This document shows positions 11,772-22,792 of a stretch of DNA of 64,000 bases, piece after piece. The DNA comes from Turnera subulata. Its lineage: Eukaryota; Streptophyta; Magnoliopsida; Malpighiales; Passifloraceae. The notes below the pieces were generated by a model. The model saw only the letters and a program-made list of their open reading frames with translations. It was not told the origin of the DNA and did not search any database. Within the stretch, counting starts at the first letter, position 1. Each line of letters begins with the position of its first letter. The DNA lies in the NCBI GenBank assembly GCA_028386065.3, contig JAKUCV010004737.1:1-64000 (forward strand). The letters run 5' to 3'. The position numbers and the translations under genes were made by a program.

Positions 11772-12427
11772 GGTTGTGTTCATTAACGGAAAATATTTTT
11801 CATTTTCTAACTCTAATTTTCTACTCCTTTTTTAATTTTCATTTTTCATTAGAAAACTTGTAAAAATCTGAAAACATGTTCACTTAACCATTTTTAAAGT
11901 ATTATTCTTTTATTTGGAAAATTGGTCTACATGTTCAATGTACACTCTTTTCATATTGTAAAACTTTCTCCAAACAATTTATGATTAAATTAAATGGTCA
12001 ATATGGTTAGATATGGAGAATTAATAGATTTTTTACTGTTAAATTTAAAAGGCTTTGAAAAAAAAAAAAGAGGAGATGGCTAAATCAGATGGATTGAGGC
12101 AAATTAACAACCTAAAATTTTAAATAAGATAAGGGTTAGTTTGGTTCATATAGACCTTTTTGTCTCATTAAAAATTTCATTAATTGGAGAATGAATGTAA
12201 ACGCATTTTTTCAATCAGGAAAACAAACTTATAAATTACATATGAAAGTGTGAAAAACATCTTATTATTGTTTTTCACCAATTAGTTGTAGAATAGAAAA
12301 CTGAGAAAATTCGTTTTCTAGTTTCCAATTAGAAAAATATATCCAATGAACACAAATTTCTATTTTCTAATCCTATTTTCCAAATTTTTTGAAAATTTGG
12401 AGTATTTTTCAATTGCTGAACACGCCC
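11772..12427. mobile_element. Tourist-like MITE (PIF/Harbinger type)
   Basis: The left end GGTTGTGTTCA (11772) and the inverted right end GGGCGTGTTCA (ends 12427) form short terminal inverted repeats. They are flanked by TTA on both sides (11769-11771 and 12428-12430), the target duplication of PIF/Harbinger elements. The 656-bp body is AT-rich with inverted 'ttttctaa...ttagaaaa' patches and no coding sequence. Its ends are related to, but not the same as, the ends of the two large Harbinger elements downstream. Confidence 0.65.
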
Positions 12428-12987
12428 TTAATGTTAATGTGTTGATTCTTATTTTTTTCTTCCATGATTTTCATTTGTTTCTTTTTCTAGTGCACGGGCC
12501 TCTACGCCTCTTGGGTTGTTGTCAGGGCCTTGGTGATAGATGGTGGCCTAGCTAGTCCATTACTACGTACATTATTTACGAATCCAATAACCTCAATGAC
12601 TAAATGAAGTTTTACACCAACTGCAGACTAGCTAGTCCATTACTACAAGTTTGGTCCCTCCCATTGAACAATACAATATGGCTAGAGAGTCTTTAGCTTC
12701 TGTTCTGGACCCGCTGTTTGTTCGCCCATGACCATGAACTTCGATTGTACATCACTATTATTAGAGAGATTTAAGAGCTTGTTGCTTGTAGAATGTTTCT
12801 AAGGATATAAAAAACGAGGAATTGAGTTTTTTTTTTTGGCAGAGATAGCTTGTTGATGTTATATCTGAATGTTGTCTTAATTATACCTGGCGTTGGATAA
12901 TTAAGCTTTACCATTCACTGAATTAAATCCGTACAAAATATACTGAGAGCATATACAGTCCAGTGAAGTAACAACTTCCCGACCCTT
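12428..12987. other. Intergenic DNA between MITE and Harbinger element
   Basis: No gene recognised. The phrase 'gactagctagtccattacta' and near-copies recur twice around 12550-12640, a small local duplication. Confidence 0.5.
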
Positions 12988-12990
12988 TTA

Positions 12991-13230
12991 GTGCCCGTTT
13001 GGTTTCTGGGTTTGGGAGCGCGGGATAGGGATTGAACCCGATCTCACCGTTTGGTTGGAGAAAAAAAAAGGCGGGATCGGGATTGGGGCGGGATTGAATC
13101 CCACGAACCCGGGATAGAAGGCTTCAATCCCGCTTTTCAATCTCATCCTCCAGGCCCGGGATAGAAAGTCCGGGATGGGGATTGAATTTCTTGGACGGAC
13201 GTGTCCCTGCTCAATTTCCAGTAATACCAA
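12991..13230. repeat. Left subterminal repeats, Harbinger element 1
   Basis: Repeated GGGAT(T/A/C)GGG-type words, such as 'gggatagggattg', 'gggatcgggattgg' and 'gggatggggattga', occur here. Their complements crowd the right subterminal region at 19030-19150. In PIF/Harbinger elements subterminal repeats are proposed binding sites for the Myb-like protein; assigning that role here is an inference. Confidence 0.6.
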
Positions 13231-13405
13231 AATACCCCCGCCCATATAAATACCTCTTTTTTCGTTGAATCAGTGGAGCTCCAATCTTCTCCCTCCTCTC
13301 ATCCAGATTCGTTTTCGCTCTCTCCCCTCTCCTCCTTCTTCCTCTTCCTCTCTGTTCAATCGATCGAATCCACCCAGTGATGTAGTAAACCCATAAAACC
13401 TAGTT

Positions 13406-13492
13406 CCTTCTTCTTCTTCTTCTTCTTCTTCTTCTTCTTCTTCTTCTTCTTCTTCTTCTTCTTCTTCTTCTTCTTCTTCTTCTTCTTCTTCC
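13406..13492 (+). repeat. (CTT)n microsatellite
   Basis: About 28 CTT units in what is probably the 5' leader region of the Harbinger element. It produces spurious poly-Glu and poly-Arg ORFs on the minus strand, which were ignored. Confidence 0.9.
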
Positions 13493-15092
13493 TCTCTGGG
13501 TTTTAGGGAAGCAACCGTCATCTTTTTGGCACAAAATCAAAACTCCCAAATTATAAACTATAAACCCTAGTTCCAATTTTTGAAAATAAAACTTCAATTT
13601 GGTTTAAATACACGTTGCAATCGTATTATCCCTTCTTTTTTCTTTGAGGATACCCTAATTGAACTTTGGTTTGGTGCTTGTAGGTGCATTCTAGCTGAGC
13701 TCGACGGGAAGAGAGCTTACTCACACAAGGGTAAGTAACTTTTTGAGTGTTTCTGGGTTTATTCTAGATGGAGAAATCTGTGTTGTTGCCTGTTAGCTTT
13801 GTTTCTTTTTTCTTCATTTCCTGCTTTTCTGTGGCGAGTAGTTACCTTTATTCTTCATTTTCTGCTTTTCTTCTTTTGTTGTTGGACTTGTTGTTTCTGG
13901 GGGATTTGGGTTGTTGTTTGCTTGCTGATGGTGTGAATGAGTCTGTTTTGTGTGTTTGTGTTGTAATGAATGTTTGTATGCCTGAATTGGAAATGAGAGC
14001 TTGGGTGCTATAGTGATATTTAGAAGGAGAAGTTACCAATTTTTATGTTTCTATTTCGGGTGTCTTGGCTGGATGATATTGAATTCATGCATTCCTGAGT
14101 TTTCATAACTAATCAATCTGCCAAGTTTTTAATTCTTTTTTGGTTTGAAGATTAAGATTGGAATGTTACTTTCATGCGTGTGAAACCAAAAGGAATTGAA
14201 ATCTTCTAGCTCATGTATAGCACTTGAATTCAAAAAGATTCTTAATTATTTGCAGACTTTAGCTGCCCCTAATGCTAGAAGTGATTTGTAATTCTCATTC
14301 ATAATTTTTCTTTTTTCGTGTACAATTATCAGAATCCTGAAACCTAATATCCTTGACTAATCCATTTATCTCCAATACTAGTAAATGATACTCTAGAAAT
14401 CTTCTCCACTCAACTACCCCAAATATCTTAAATGATAAAATTTAGCATATGATTGCAAGTATATATAAGAATGAAAACTGACATTGCGGACAAGAAAGGG
14501 TTGGTGGCAGAATTATAGGTTGGTAGCCATTAACATTTTCATCAGAAACAAAACTCTTTGTCCCTAGAAAGTATGGCCTATTCTCCCTAGAAAAATTATG
14601 GACTATTATCCCTAGAAATTCCTCTATTATTTTGACGAGTCATGCTATTATTCTGCAGTGCAAATCATGTGCTTGATGGGATGAGTGAGGAAGCTCAATA
14701 TATGAGAGATCTGTATGGATGTTTGATACTTTGTAGACTATAAATCAAAGCAATAATGAATATAGATGATGGAATCACACATCATGTAGTGGGATGTGAA
14801 TATGGTTGCATTCAGATCTTGTGATTCTTCAATAAATTGCGTACAAATGATAATGAATGCATTTCTTTGTTTGGATTTTCAGGAACCGGCGCTCAGGTTC
14901 TTCGTCCTCGCACGCAGCAACATCTATTTGGATTCTCAAGGTTAGTTTAAAGTCTAATGTGCATATTGATTGCATAGTGTATGTTGTAATAAGTGGTTGC
15001 TTGCGTTGTATGTCGAACTTGCAAATGTTTGCTGTCGTTGAATGTTGTGTACAAAATTCTGTTTGCATTTGCATATAGATCTTTGCATGAGC
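13493..15092. other. 5' leader/intron region of Harbinger element 1
   Basis: No protein-coding exon recognised. A short segment at about 13684-13731 is bounded by 'gtag|gtgca' and 'aag|ggtaagt', so it could be a non-coding leader exon. The same arrangement (a long leader before the nuclease) is seen in element 2. Confidence 0.45.
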
Positions 15093-16519
15093 ATGGATAA
15101 TAGGCAGCGGGAAGAGGATGAGGATGAAGAATAGGAGGAGGACATGATGTTGTGGTGGTGGCATATGCAGCAGAAGCGCCACCGCCGTAAGAGAAAGCAG
15201 AGGGCAATGTTATTCTTATAGTATTACAATAAGGTGAACAAGTATTTGGAGAGGGAAGATTTATATGATAGGACATTGGTGAACTTAGAAACTAAGAAAG
15301 ACAAAATAGAAGAGGTTACTAAAGCCAATGATCAGTATTGCATTTGGAATTTAAGGATGGATAGAGACACATTTGCAAGGTTGTGTGTTGTCCTCCAAAC
15401 AAAGGGAGGGTTGGTTGAAACGGGTAGTGTGAGTTTGGAGGAGAAAGTTGCAATGTTTTTAAAAATTCTAGCCCACCATGATAAGAATAGGCCTACACAA
15501 TCCTTGTTCAAGAGGTCCGGAGAGACAGTGAGTAGGCACATTCATCAAGTGTTATGGGCGGTGATATTGGCCAAGGATGTATTTGAAGTGAAACCGGAAC
15601 CAATTTCCAATGATTGCATGGATCCGAAATGGAAGTGGTTCGAGGTATATATTTAAAAACTGTCTTATAATTTCTTCCCTAACTTTAACTACTAATCCAA
15701 CAACTAATAAGAATTGATGCTTCGTAATAGGGATGTCTCGGGGCACTCGATGGTTGTTATATTGATGTGACAGTCCCGGTTGCTGAGAAAACTAGATACT
15801 GCCGTAGAAAGGGTCAGATTTCAATGAATGTCTTAGCCATATGCACCCCTGGAATGAATTTCACATACATACAACCAGGATGGGAGGGGTCTGCTTCAGA
15901 TTCTAGGGTACTACGTGATGCGGTCACTATGGAGAAAGGGCTGAGAGTTCCTGTTGGTATGTAGTCATAACATTGCATTTTAAATTGCCAAGACTATTAA
16001 TTTTAACAATTAACGTTCATTGTTTGCATGCATGCATCTTTAGGAAACTATTATCTATGTGATGCTGGGTACACCAATGGGCCTGGATTTCTTGCCCCAT
16101 ATAGGGGTGTTCGATACCATTTGAAAGAGTGGGCAGCTTGTAGCAATAGACTACCTGCCAACCGTAAAGAGTTCTTTAACCTTAAGCACGCAAGTGCCAG
16201 AAATGTCATCCAGCGCGCATTTGGAGTGTTAAAGAAGCGTTGGGCAATTTTGAGGGGCCCATCATTTTATAGCATCGAGACCCAATCAAAAATAGTCATT
16301 GCTTGTGGGCTGCTGCATAATTTTATTAGGAAACATATGTCAGTGGACCCTGCAGAAGCACCAGACCCCGATTATGACCCGACAGATACTGAGGATGACA
16401 GTGAGGAACAGGAGGTGATTGAGTGTGTGCAATGCACCGCTGAATGGACCAATGAGAGGGATAAGTTAGCACAGGAGATGTTCAATGAATGGATGGCTGC
16501 CCGCGAGCACGCCTCGTGA
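15093..16519 (+). pseudogene. Harbinger DDE nuclease, broken (element 1)
   Basis: This is the DDE_Tnp_4-type transposase nuclease, in three exons: to 15644, 15731-15956 and 16044-16519. Recognisable motifs are LGALDGCYID (first Asp), YYLCDAGYTNGPGFLAPYRG (second Asp) and NVIQRAFGVLKKRW. The third catalytic position in the family is Glu (NVIERAFG, as in element 2). Here the codon is CAG, so it is Gln. The frame from the ATG at 15093 also has TAG stops at about 15132 and 15219 before the conserved domain. After the second stop the frame is open from about 15222 but starts without an ATG. The catalytic change and the stops both argue that it is inactive. Its neighbours are the Myb-like gene 350 bp downstream and the viroplasmin-domain ORF, all on the same strand. 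Confidence 0.85.
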
Positions 16520-16872
16520 AAATTTTCTACACACATCATATTTGCATTCACATTTATGTTGATTTTTTTATCTTCCGGCACTTTGAGCATTGTCTTGTAT
16601 TATCTTCATTGGAATTTGTATTACCATTGACATCTAAACTTGCATTGAGTTGTATTGAGTTGTATTATCTACATTCACACTTGTATTCGGCTTTATTATC
16701 TTCATTAGCACTTGTATTTGACTTGATTTGTTATTGAGTTGTATTAATCAGTGTTTTGTCTTTGTGTAAATGCATGAATACATGTATGCGTGTTGGTGTT
16801 TATATGAAAGATTGTATGATTGTGTTGGTGCTTATATGAAAGATTATATAATTGCATAGTTAGGAAATTGGA

Positions 16873-17924
16873 ATGGAGCAACCTGAAGATGAAGTTGTGA
16901 TTGTGGAAGTAGAGGAAGAAGGTGGGGGCGTAAAAGGGAAGGGGAAAGGGAAGGCGAAGGGAAAGGTACCGGTGAGCACTAAGGCGCGGTTTTGTTGGCA
17001 GCAAGAAGATGTCAATGGTTTGATCATTGGCGTTGTAAGAGATTGTTATTAGTGGTTTGAAGGTTGATGCCGGATCCTTCAAGAGTGGTACTTACAAATT
17101 GATCAAATCCAAATTGAGTCACCATATGTCCGCCGAGCGCGCATCATCAATCACAGGGGAGAATATAAGGAACAAGATTAGGGCACTCAAAGACAAGTAC
17201 ATGGCATGTTCCGAAATGTGTAACAAGAGTGGTTTCTGGTGGAATGAGGAGAAGATGTGTGTGGAGGTGGATAGTGAAGATGTGGCTGAAACATGGGTTA
17301 AGGTTAGTATTGTGTTAAAGGTCGTGAAGTTGTCTTATATATTTGAGTGTTGGTGTTACTTGTAGTAATCCAATTATGTTTGCTGTTTTGTAGCAAAATT
17401 CCGTCCACAAGTACAAGATTGGTGAACGCTTCCCCGAGTATTAAGCCTTGCAGGAAATTTTTGGAAAGGATCATGCCACTGGTGTGAGGAAAATCAACAT
17501 TCAATTAGCTTTTTAAGAGGAGGCTCAAAAATCGAAGGCTGTAGTTACTGATGCCACCACAGGCGGTACCACTATGGGTTCGAATTTTGGTGTAATCAAT
17601 TACAGTGGGAATGGGAATGAAGCAGCTGCAAGTGATGCGGTCTTGAAAGGAAAAAAGAAAATGAAGGATAGTGATGTGATGATGGAGTTCATTACATCCA
17701 TGAATATGACTGCGGAAGGTGAAAGGGAGGATAATGCAAAGTTCTTTGAGTTGATGGGGAAGAGGAAGAGAGTCCTCATCCCGGGCGAGTGTGCAAAGGT
17801 GGAGGAGGAAATGCATCGTCTTGGAGTGCCGGAAGATGTTGTAGTAGATGCCATCTTCAACTTGACCGAGCGTCCACAAGGCACTTTGAGCATGCATTTT
17901 TGTTGGGTATTTTGTGAACTTTGA
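16873..17924 (+). pseudogene. Harbinger Myb/SANT-like protein, broken (element 1)
   Basis: This is the second gene of the PIF/Harbinger pair, a Myb/SANT-like DNA-binding protein that works with the nuclease. A putative start at 16873 leads into an acidic stretch and a Lys/Gly-rich stretch, and stops at a TAG near 17050. The domain resumes in another frame (VDAGSFKSGTYKLIKSKL, NIRNKIRALKDKYMACSEM, SGFWWNEEKMCVEVD). A GT-AG intron (about 17303-17393) precedes QNSVHKYKIGERFPEY, then TAA, then a second TAA about 70 bp later, and an open C-terminal part to 17924. Element 2 has an intact equivalent with the same intron position. At least one frameshift and three stops make this a pseudogene. Confidence 0.8.
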
Positions 17925-18168
17925 GCATGCGTTTTTGTTATTATGCTAGCTTTGGATGTTGTTGGTGCCTTTGGGATTGTGGATTATATTCTAACTTGCT
18001 TGGTTATGTATGGGTAGTTTATGTTTGATTGTGGGTTCTATTCTAACTTGTTTGGTTATGTATGGATGTTTTATTTGATTAGTTGAATGCAATGATGTGA
18101 TAGCTTCGCTTGCTCATGATTTTCGAGTTGTGATGATTCTTTGTTTTCATCTTTGTAGGTGTACTAAA

Positions 18169-18540
18169 ATGGGGAAGTACAAATTTTATGTCGTTTACAA
18201 TGGCCGTCGTAATGGCATATACGAGGATTGGGCTTCAGTTAAATCTGTGGTAGACGGATTCCCAAATGCCACTTACAAAGGATACAAAACGTACGATGAG
18301 GCGAAACTTGCGTATGTGATGAGTGAGGAGCGATGGGTTCGCGATCATTTTGAAGATGCAATCATGGACGATGTTGCCGAGTCAAGTAATCGTGGCACAT
18401 ACCAATTCGGTGCAACCGTCCCAATGAAGGACACAACGCATGCCAAGTGGGGGTTCACAACTCGAGACATGAACATGCTTGTAATTGGTGTGATTGTTGG
18501 CATGTTTACCATGGCATTGCTTATTTTCATGGCAAAATGA
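18169..18540 (+). CDS. Viroplasmin-domain, tail-anchored small protein
   Basis: This is a 123-residue ORF starting just after a splice-acceptor-like 'tttgtag'. Residues 1-50 (MGKYKFYVVYNGRRNGIYED, then VVDGFPNATYKGYKTYDEAK) fit the Cauli_VI/viroplasmin domain. That fold is found in caulimovirus P6 and at the N-terminus of eukaryotic RNase H1, where it binds RNA:DNA hybrids or dsRNA. An acidic linker follows. The last roughly 22 residues (NMLVIGVIVGMFTMALLIFM) form one hydrophobic segment ending in AK, so a C-terminal tail anchor is likely. It is the only intact ORF in element 1. Element 2 has the same gene at the same position, truncated after about 18 codons. Its role is unknown; it could bind nucleic acid at a membrane. 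The domain call is from pattern memory, not a profile search. Confidence 0.75.
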   Translation: MGKYKFYVVYNGRRNGIYEDWASVKSVVDGFPNATYKGYKTYDEAKLAYVMSEERWVRDHFEDAIMDDVAESSNRGTYQFGATVPMKDTTHAKWGFTTRDMNMLVIGVIVGMFTMALLIFMAK

Positions 18541-19030
18541 AAATAATTGTAGGTTTGGATGTTACTAAACAATATGTAATGGATGCTTCGTTGATGACTT
18601 TGTGGTTTTATTAATGTGTAATGGATGCTTCGCTCTTATGCTATTTGGATTGTGCTCCATAAAATAATACATGTCAAAAACATTACATGCACACCGTTTA
18701 AATCAAATTACATTTTACTGTCAAAAAATATAAATGAAAAAAATGTACAAGTCACTAATAATTTATGAGTTAATGTCTTGGTTCCAAAAAATAATACATG
18801 TAAAAAAAGTATGTATTCAATTAAATGGGTTTTGTTATTAAATAATTATATTTTTGAAAAAAATACATTTCTATAAAAAAATTTAATAGAAAAGTAAAAT
18901 TATAATCCCAAATCCACCCCAAACCTAAATCCACCAACCAAACACCAAGTTCAAACCCAAGGACAAACTAGTCATATTGCCTCCAAACTCAATCCCTAAC
19001 CCACAAACCAAACACAATTTTATACTGTAA
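18541..19030. other. 3' non-coding part of Harbinger element 1
   Basis: AT-rich sequence containing 'aataatacatgt' repeats but no ORF. It leads into the right subterminal repeats. Confidence 0.6.
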
Positions 19031-19150
19031 TCCCATCCCAGGCCCAAATCCCATCCCAGCAACCAATCAGGATGGTCCGGGATTGATCCCAGGCTCAATC
19101 CCATCCCACCCTGGTTTTGATCCCAGGCTCAATCCCATCCCAGGCAACCC
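19030..19150. repeat. Right subterminal repeats, Harbinger element 1
   Basis: The block 'gatcccaggctcaatcccatccca' type sequence occurs twice in direct tandem, with further 'aatcccatccca' words. These are the inverted counterpart of the GGGATTG words at the left end. Confidence 0.7.
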
Positions 19151-19796
19151 CACGTTCCAAACAGGCCCGGGATCATCTGGGTTAGATATTAAAGTCACTA
19201 CCAGTTTCCAACATTTAGGGTGCGTTTGGAATGCGGGACAGGGACGGGCGCGTTGGGACTTCGTCCCAAAGGGTGGATGTTTGGAACGGTGGACACACTG
19301 TTTATTGGGGACGCAAGTCCAAAAAACTCGGGACGAAATCAATTTTTTTCGTCTCAAAGAAAAGGTGGGGACGAAGTCTCATCCCAAGGACTACACTGTT
19401 TCGGTGACCCTTTTACCCCCGCCCATTTTCCGAAATGGCCAAAAGCCCACGAAGTATAAAAACGGAAAACCCTCACCGAAATCACTCACGCCAGGTACGT
19501 CTCTCTTTCTCCCTCATTCTGTTCTCTCTTTCTCCTCTCTCGTTCTCCTCTCTCTGTCTGCTCTCTCTTGCTCTGGCCTCTCCCGATATGATCTCACTCT
19601 CTCTTCTTCCTCTCGTTCTCTTTTCCAATTATCCTATGCTTGTTCCTGCGTATAACTTCTTCATCTATCTTGTGCCGTCTCTTCTGCTGTTGTGTAGATT
19701 TGTGGGTGTGTCTGGTTGTTGTTCTACTATAATTAGGTTTAGTAGTACGAATTGATTATTTATTTCGCTTCCATATGTGTTTTATTGTAGTGGATT

Positions 19797-20600
19797 GTGG
19801 TTTGCATGCTTCGATTTACCCCAAGATGCCCCGATCCCCAAATCAACATGAACCCTAATTTAGAAATTGACTGTCAAGCATGAAATTAATTGAAGTGTTG
19901 GGTCTAATATGTGTTTCTTTGCATTCATGTGAGTTAATTTGTGGCTTGTGTGCTTCGATTTACCCCAACATGCCCCGATCCCCAAATCAACATGAACCCT
20001 AATTTTGAAATTTACTGTGAAGCATGAAATTGATTGTGGTGTTGGGTCTGATACGTGTTTCTTTGCATTCATGTGAGTTAATTTGTGGCTTGCGTGCTTC
20101 GATTTACCCCAAGATGCCCCGATCCCCAAATCAACATGAACCCTAATTTAGAAATTGACTGTCAAGCATGAAATTAATTGAAGTGTTGGGACTGATATGT
20201 GTTTCTTTGCATTCATGTGAGTTAATTTGTGGCTTGTGTGCTTCGATTTACCCCAATATGCCCCGATCCCCAAATCAACATGAACCCTAATTTTGAAATT
20301 TACTGTGAAGCATGAAATTAATTGTGGTGTTGGGTCTGATACGTGTTTCTTTGCATTCATATGAGTTAATTTGTGGCTTGCGTGCTTCGATTTACCCCAA
20401 GATGCCCCGATCCCCAAATCAACATGAACCCTAATTTAGAAATTGACTGTCAAGCATGAAATTAATTAAAGTGTTGGGTCTGATATGTGTTTCTTTGCAT
20501 TCATGTGAGTTAATTTGTGGCTTGCGTGCATCGATTTACCCCAACATGCCCTTGCCCCCAATTCGACATGAACCTTATTAATTTCTAATTTTTAAATTTG
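19797..20600. repeat. 144-bp tandem repeats with a 288-bp dimer pattern
   Basis: The phrase 'gtgg(c/t)ttg.(g/a)tgc(t/a)tcgatttacccca' recurs at 19797, 19941, 20085, 20229, 20373 and 20517, that is, at exactly 144-bp steps. This gives five full units and a partial sixth. Alternate units share variants ('aagatgcc' with 'gactgtcaagc' versus 'aacatgcc/aatatgcc' with 'tactgtgaagc'), so the higher-order unit is 288 bp. It lies between the left end of Harbinger element 2 and its nuclease gene, in the leader/promoter region. ORFs read through it are repeat artefacts. Confidence 0.95.
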
Positions 20601-21199
20601 TTGCGGATTTGGGGCTGATATGTGTTCAATTGCTGTGATATGCATGAATTCTCGGTGTGTTTAGGTACGATAGGAGTTTGTCATTGGTGTGTATTTCTAG
20701 TGAATTTCCAGTGTAGTTGAGCGTGATATGTTTATGTGTGGTAGATTGTTGGGAGTGCGTTTGTAATGTACTTATGTGCAACCTCACTCTAAACGGGCAA
20801 CGTATATAGGCTGGAAACCGGATGTTGTGGCCTACTGGTCCAAAATGAGCCTAAGCTCATGTACCACTGGGGAGACAAAGCCACATATGTGCCAATATTA
20901 GGGTGTGGTTGCCGCATCAGTCGTTCATTGAGCCTAAAATTCTGCTCTTTGTGTAAACAGAACTGCTTTGAAAAAGGAAGTGAGTGTGAGGCATTGTGAA
21001 GAAAAGCTGAAATCAAGTTATATTGGGAAGTTAACAGAGGTATGTCTATCTATGACTTCTGTGAAATGATGTTGGTACATGTGTGTTCAGTTGACATATG
21101 GTGCTTATTTATGTTCTTTGCTTTCTGTCCATGCTGTTCTGTATGGTGCATGCTGTAATGTGTGTTTTTTCCTCCTCCTCTGCTTGTTATAGACTAAAT
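20601..21199. other. Leader region before the nuclease of element 2
   Basis: No coding exon recognised. It probably contains the end of the 5' leader and an intron; the start codon at 21200 follows a 'ttgttatag' acceptor-like motif. Confidence 0.45.
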
Positions 21200-22506
21200 A
21201 TGGATCGTCGCGAACGTGCGATTATTGCTGCTGTGTTAGTGATTTGGTGGAACAACCTACAATTGTTGTTGAGTTCTACTGCATTTCTAGTTGCATACAT
21301 ACATAATGTGGGTTCAAGGAATGAGAATAGGAGAGCGTTGAGGGATAGGACTTTTACAAGTTATGCAAGTAGACGGGAAGTCATAGACTCATTGTGTAAG
21401 GCGTCTGATACCGACACTATAGACAACCTTAGGATGGACATGAATGCATTTGCTAAGTTGTGTGAGCTACTTAGAGTTAAGGGTGGTCTTAAATCGAATG
21501 GTGCAGTAGAGGTAGAGGAGTAGGTTGTCATTTTCACACATATCCTTGCACACCACGAGAGAAATAGGGTAATGCAGACTAGGTTCAGCAGATCAGGAGA
21601 GACAATAAGTAGGCATTTCCATGCAGTTTTGAAGGCTGTCATTATGGTGCAGAATGAGTTGTTAGTGAAACCAGAACCTGTTCCTGAGGATTGCAGTGAT
21701 CATAGGTGGAAATGGTTCAAAGGGTGCTTAGGTGCATTAGATGGTTGCTACATAGATGTAACTGTCCCTGATGCACAGAAGTCTAGGTATCGAAGTAGGA
21801 AAGGTCATATAGCAACTAATGTGCTAGGGGTATGCAACCGAGACATGAATTTCATTTATGTCTTTCCTGGATGGGAGGGATCTGCAACTGATGCAAGGAT
21901 CTTGCGTGACGTGGTTGGGAGAAGGAATGGACTACAAGTCCCTCAGGGTAGGTTTTTAATCATAGCATAGAACATAAAATTGGCACATGTTAAAGTGATA
22001 GTTTAATTAATAGAGCAAGTGATGATGTTTTAGGTAACTATTATTTGGTTGATGCTGGATATACCCATGGTCCTGGGTTTTTGGCCCCTTATAGGGGTGT
22101 GCAGTACCACTTGAGGGAGTGGGTGACAAGTGGTATCAGAATGCCGAGGAACCGCAAAGAGTTCTTCAATATGAAGCATGCTATGGCAAGAAATGTCATC
22201 GAACGTGCTTTTGGGTTGTTAAAGAAAAGATGGGCAATTCTTAGAAGCCCATCTTTTTACCCAATTGTAACTCAAGGTAGGATCATCATGGCATGTTGCT
22301 TGCTGCATAACTTCATTAGGGCCATCATGGCAGTTGATCTGGAAGAAAACACTCCAACTGATGACCCCGCCGCGGATGAAGATGATACAGAAGAGCCCCC
22401 TCAGTATGTTGAGGCCGTTTCCACAACTCCAGGGTGGAATGCAGAGCGTGATGACTTAGCGCAACAGATGTATGATGATTGGAGAGCAAGTCATGCATGT
22501 AATTAG
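21200..22506 (+). pseudogene. Harbinger DDE nuclease with premature stop (element 2)
   Basis: The start MDRRERAIIAAV at 21200 follows an acceptor-like site. Exon 1 runs to 21947 and exon 2 from 22034 to 22506. Family motifs are present: LGALDGCYIDVTVPDAQKSR (first Asp), YYLVDAGYTHGPGFLAPYRG (second Asp) and NVIERAFGLLKKRWAIL (catalytic Glu kept). The frame is broken by one TAG at about 21521-21523. At the same place element 1 has AAA (Lys) within EEKVAMF, so a point change is likely. The intron position matches element 1's second intron, and element 1's first intron is absent here. Apart from the stop the protein would be about 405 residues, the usual size for this family. An acidic tail precedes the C-terminus. 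Confidence 0.88.
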
Positions 22507-22792
22507 ACATGCTTTGTTACATTTAAACAATTTTCCACATTAACTGTATTGAATATTTCTGCAGAGTTAATAATTGTGCCCTAAAACAATAATTCAATTT
22601 TCTGCCTCATAGAACTGTATTAGATTGTTTGTATAATTGACTGTAATTGGTAGTTGGATTGGTTGACTGTGTAATTTACTGTGTGCTTGATTGTTGGATT
22701 AATTAATTGTGTAATTAGATGAGTGATTGTTTAATTGTTTCTGCCATGTGTTGGATGTGTATGTATGGTTTATATTTGTGCATAGAGTACCG

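Larger units (their letters stand above)
12991..19170 (+). mobile_element. PIF/Harbinger element 1 (decayed autonomous type)
   Basis: The left end GTGCCCGTTTGG (12991) follows TTA. The right end carries the inverted partner ...CCAAACAGGCCC near 19168. Inside lie three plus-strand genes: a Harbinger nuclease (15093-16519), a Myb/SANT-like gene (16873-17924) and a viroplasmin-domain ORF (18169-18540). Both subterminal regions are dense in the motif GGGATTGA/GGGATGG and its complement. No TTA directly follows the right terminal repeat, so the exact right boundary and the right target duplication are uncertain. The first two genes contain stops or frameshifts, so this copy is unlikely to be autonomous now. 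Confidence 0.8.

Noticed and set aside
13270..13597. Poly-Glu and poly-Arg ORFs on the minus strand
   Set aside because: They are readings of the (CTT)n microsatellite and have no other coding features.
19182..19184. TTA at 19182 as the right target duplication of Harbinger element 1
   Set aside because: It would put 14 extra bases outside the CCAAACAGGCCC terminal repeat, which then no longer aligns with the left end.
19860..20417. Two nearly identical 89-codon minus-strand ORFs
   Set aside because: They fall inside the 144-bp tandem repeats and repeat with the 288-bp dimer, so they are by-products of the array.
19797..20600. CRISPR-like array
   Set aside because: The units are contiguous 144-bp repeats with no unique spacers, in a plant nuclear transposon.
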